NCBI GenBank assembly: GCA_020720045.1
Contig: DYPH01000069.1
Coordinates: 1-32,639 of the forward strand
Source: Sorangium cellulosum
GTDB lineage: Bacteria > Myxococcota_A > Polyangia > Polyangiales > Polyangiaceae
Direction of reading: 5' to 3'
DNA: 32,639 nucleotides
The translations under genes and the position numbers were made by a program. The notes beneath the pieces are model-generated. The model made no database searches, was not told where the DNA came from, and saw nothing but the letters and a program-made list of their open reading frames with translations. Numbering within the stretch: position 1 is the stretch's first letter; the number at the start of each line of letters is the position of its first letter. Positions 31,287 through 32,639 of this stretch are shown piece after piece.

Positions 31287-31913
31287 CTACTTACAGAAGC
31301 CCGCCGTGCACGTGTACGTGCCGTCCGGCGCGCACGTTGTGAAGGAACGCCCTTCCACAGACGTGTACGTGTACTCCTGGGTGCCGGCCCCACACGCGAC
31401 CTTCGTGCCGTCGTCCACACAGACGCCGCGCCCGCCGCTCGTCGGCACGCAGTAGCCCCGCCCGCCAAACTCGGGCGTCGGGCAGTCGGCAGAGCGGCTG
31501 CACGTGGCGTAGGCGACCGGGGCCGCATAGCAGGCGTCGACCTTCTCGCACTTCGCCTCGACGACCTTCACGGTCAGGCTCCGTGTGGTGGAGGCGCACG
31601 AGTTGTCGGAGGAATCGGCGCGCAACGTAAACGTGTAGTCGCCGATCGTCGTGGCGGTCCCCGCGAAGGTGCCGCCGGAAATTTCAATTCCTGGGGGGAG
31701 TTCCCCGCTCACGACCGTATAGACGCTCGAGCCCGCCTGCCCACCGACGGCGATGGCCCGGCCGAATTCATGGCCTTGCGCGACCTCGTAGGTCCGCGCG
31801 GCCGACTCGCTGAACGTGTTCGGCTCAAAGCCGCAGGGATAGAGCTCGTCGTCGCTGCAGGCGACGAGGGACGCGACGAGGGGGAACAAGAACCATGCGC
31901 GGGAAGCTTGCAT
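31287..31913 (-). CDS. Lipoprotein with Ig-like domain and Cys-rich tail
   Basis: A 208-residue protein. The signal peptide has a good lipobox (LVAC, Cys19). Residues about 40-110 resemble a putative-Ig (He_PIG-like) domain: VVSGELPPGIEISGGTFAGT and IGDYTFTLRADS, as in cadherin-like surface proteins. The C-terminal half has about a dozen cysteines in short Gly/Ser/Thr-rich segments and is probably disulfide-bonded. The ATG at 31913 is chosen over the longer frame opening at 32054 because it gives the clean signal; AAAGG lies 7 nt upstream on the minus strand. Surface-exposed binding or a structural role is likely, with no enzymatic motif. Confidence 0.8.
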   Translation of the reverse strand: MQASRAWFLFPLVASLVACSDDELYPCGFEPNTFSESAARTYEVAQGHEFGRAIAVGGQAGSSVYTVVSGELPPGIEISGGTFAGTATTIGDYTFTLRADSSDNSCASTTRSLTVKVVEAKCEKVDACYAAPVAYATCSRSADCPTPEFGGRGYCVPTSGGRGVCVDDGTKVACGAGTQEYTYTSVEGRSFTTCAPDGTYTCTAGFCK

Positions 31914-31958
31914 AACGTGCCTTTGGAAGGAGTTCGGTGAGGACAGGCCCCTGTTGAA

Positions 31959-31989
31959 GTGGGCCGCCGTCTCGAACGGACGGGCCCAC
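31959..31989. other. Hairpin upstream of the lipoprotein gene
   Basis: GTGGGCC (31959-31965) pairs with GGCCCAC (31983-31989), with inner CCGT/ACGG (31967-31970 with 31976-31979) around CTCGA. It lies 46 nt upstream of the minus-strand lipoprotein start, in its likely leader. I see no clear promoter here and no gene on + in 31914-32219. Confidence 0.4.
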
Positions 31990-32219
31990 CGACGCCCCCA
32001 CTCGCACCGAGGATGCCAGTCCTGAAGTGTTCGATTTACTTGCAAATGTGGCACTCGGGTTCACGATGCCCGCGCGTGCTTGTGGACGGTTTCCAGGCGC
32101 TCTTCGTCGCCAAAACGCAGCTTTCTGCCTATTCTGGCCTTCTCGCGTAGCGCGTCGTGGGAGGGTTTGCGGGGGGCATTGCCGGGCGACCGATGGAACC
32201 GGGAAGGGACCGGTCCTTC

Positions 32220-32264
32220 AACCGTGGACGACGGTTCACGCACCCCTCGTTCCCGTTTACGGGA
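32220..32264. other. Two small hairpins beside the 21-bp array
   Basis: AACCGT/ACGGTT (32220-32225 with 32231-32236) and TCCCGT/ACGGGA (32251-32256 with 32259-32264) lie directly before the tandem array. The second has the same layout as the array unit: an arm, a 2-3 nt centre, and the complementary arm. The array may have grown from such a dyad. Confidence 0.35.
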
Positions 32265-32390
32265 GCCGTCTCACGGCACAAAAGAGCCGTCTCACGGCAC
32301 AAAAGAGCCGTCTCACGGCACAAAAGAGCCGTCTCACGGCACAAAAGAGCTGTCTCACGGCACAAAAGAGCCGTCTCACGGCACAAAAGA
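32265..32390. repeat. Six-copy 21-bp tandem repeat
   Basis: Six direct copies start at 32265, 32286, 32307, 32328, 32349 and 32370. All are identical except one C-to-T in copy 5. Each unit has the dyad GCCGTCTCACGGC (5-bp arms, 3-nt centre) followed by ACAAAAGA. Because 21 is a multiple of three, frames stay open through it on both strands; these are not credible genes. There are no unique spacers, so it is not CRISPR. The spacing equals two helical turns, so all dyads and A-tracts face the same side. Confidence 0.95.
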
Positions 32391-32402
32391 GCCGCGGACG
32401 GC

Positions 32403-32612
32403 CTACTCGGCCCGTGTGACGCGCCCATCGCGGTCGACGACCAACGACTCCCGCGCGCCAAACGAGGCCGGCGGGATCCGGAGCCGCCATCGGTGGAGCC
32501 CCGGTTTCGTCGGTGTGGAGAACACGGGCGCTTTCGTGTCCTCGTCGAGGACCTTGAGTTCGACGATGCGCGGAGCCGCAGGCGTCTCTAGGTAGCTGCT
32601 CGGAATTGCAAT
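32403..32612 (-). pseudogene. Open frame resembling a protein C-terminus, no start
   Basis: The minus-strand frame from 32612 to TAG 32403 encodes about 69 residues with protein-like composition, for example RIVELKVLDEDTKAPVFSTP and LRIPPASFGARESLVVDRDG. An in-frame TAA (32613-32615) closes it upstream, and there is no ATG; a GTG about 40 codons before the end is the only ordinary alternative start. The stop sits 12 bp from the tandem array. It could be a truncated gene, a frameshifted gene running in from beyond 32639, or a chance frame in GC-rich DNA. I do not recognise the family. Confidence 0.35.
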
Positions 32613-32639
32613 TTACACGGGATGTGATCAAAGCAATGT

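Noticed and set aside
32265-32390. CRISPR array
   Set aside because: The copies directly abut with no unique spacers and the unit is only 21 bp.
32129-32461. Repeat protein with six 7-residue units on either strand
   Set aside because: The frames stay open only because the repeat unit is 21 bp; all frames through it look repetitive and none has a start with support.

Overview
The window is high-GC bacterial chromosome. I read it as a deltaproteobacterium in the old sense, most likely Myxococcota (Polyangia-like). Reasons: many lipoproteins with Asp/Ala/Gly/Pro-rich linkers, a DUF4139 protein carrying a Gly-rich segment of a kind I associate with Polyangia, an EF-G of the spirochaete/planctomycete/delta type, and the order tuf-rpmG-tRNA-Trp-secE-nusG-rplKAJL-rpoBC. 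The assignment is inference from proteins; no rRNA is present.

Region 1 (1-13420) is the conserved translation/transcription block: the last codons of tuf, rpmG, tRNA-Trp(CCA), secE, nusG, rplK, rplA, rplJ, rplL, rpoB and rpoC, all on +, closed by a bidirectional terminator. The proteins are ordinary. The spacers are not: rplK-rplA, rplL-rpoB and rpoB-rpoC hold strong hairpins without U-tracts, rpoB-rpoC also has twin 25-bp dyads, and the rplK leader has a perfect 16-bp palindrome. rplA and rplJ are only 1 nt apart, so there is no room for a separate L10 leader.

Region 2 (13437-28945) is a 15.5-kb accessory block. On - there are a Cys-lipoprotein, a trypsin-like protease, a PHB-depolymerase-like esterase and a SpoU/TrmH methyltransferase. 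Then come two short + operons (2OG-Fe(II) oxygenase-like protein + membrane sulfatase/LTA-synthase-like enzyme; a second, frameshifted oxygenase paralogue + an unknown membrane-anchored protein + a second frameshifted unknown) around a - operon (DUF350 membrane protein + glutathionylspermidine-synthase-like ATP-grasp ligase). A third, unrelated 2OG oxygenase (-) and a DUF4139 lipoprotein (+) follow. Packing is extreme: five ATGA overlaps, two convergent pairs sharing a CTAG stop palindrome and two divergent pairs apparently sharing a CATG start palindrome. The DUF350/ATP-grasp/oxygenase/transferase set is the best candidate for an undescribed system, perhaps making or modifying an amide-linked metabolite or envelope component; that function is inference.

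Region 3 (28785-32639) has a 44-bp tandem repeat ending in a strong terminator, an 11-bp inverted repeat, fusA (spdEFG1-like, without rpsL/rpsG next to it), a bidirectional terminator, an Ig-like Cys-rich lipoprotein (-), and a repeat-rich end with six copies of a 21-bp dyad repeat beside an open frame that looks like a protein C-terminus without a start.
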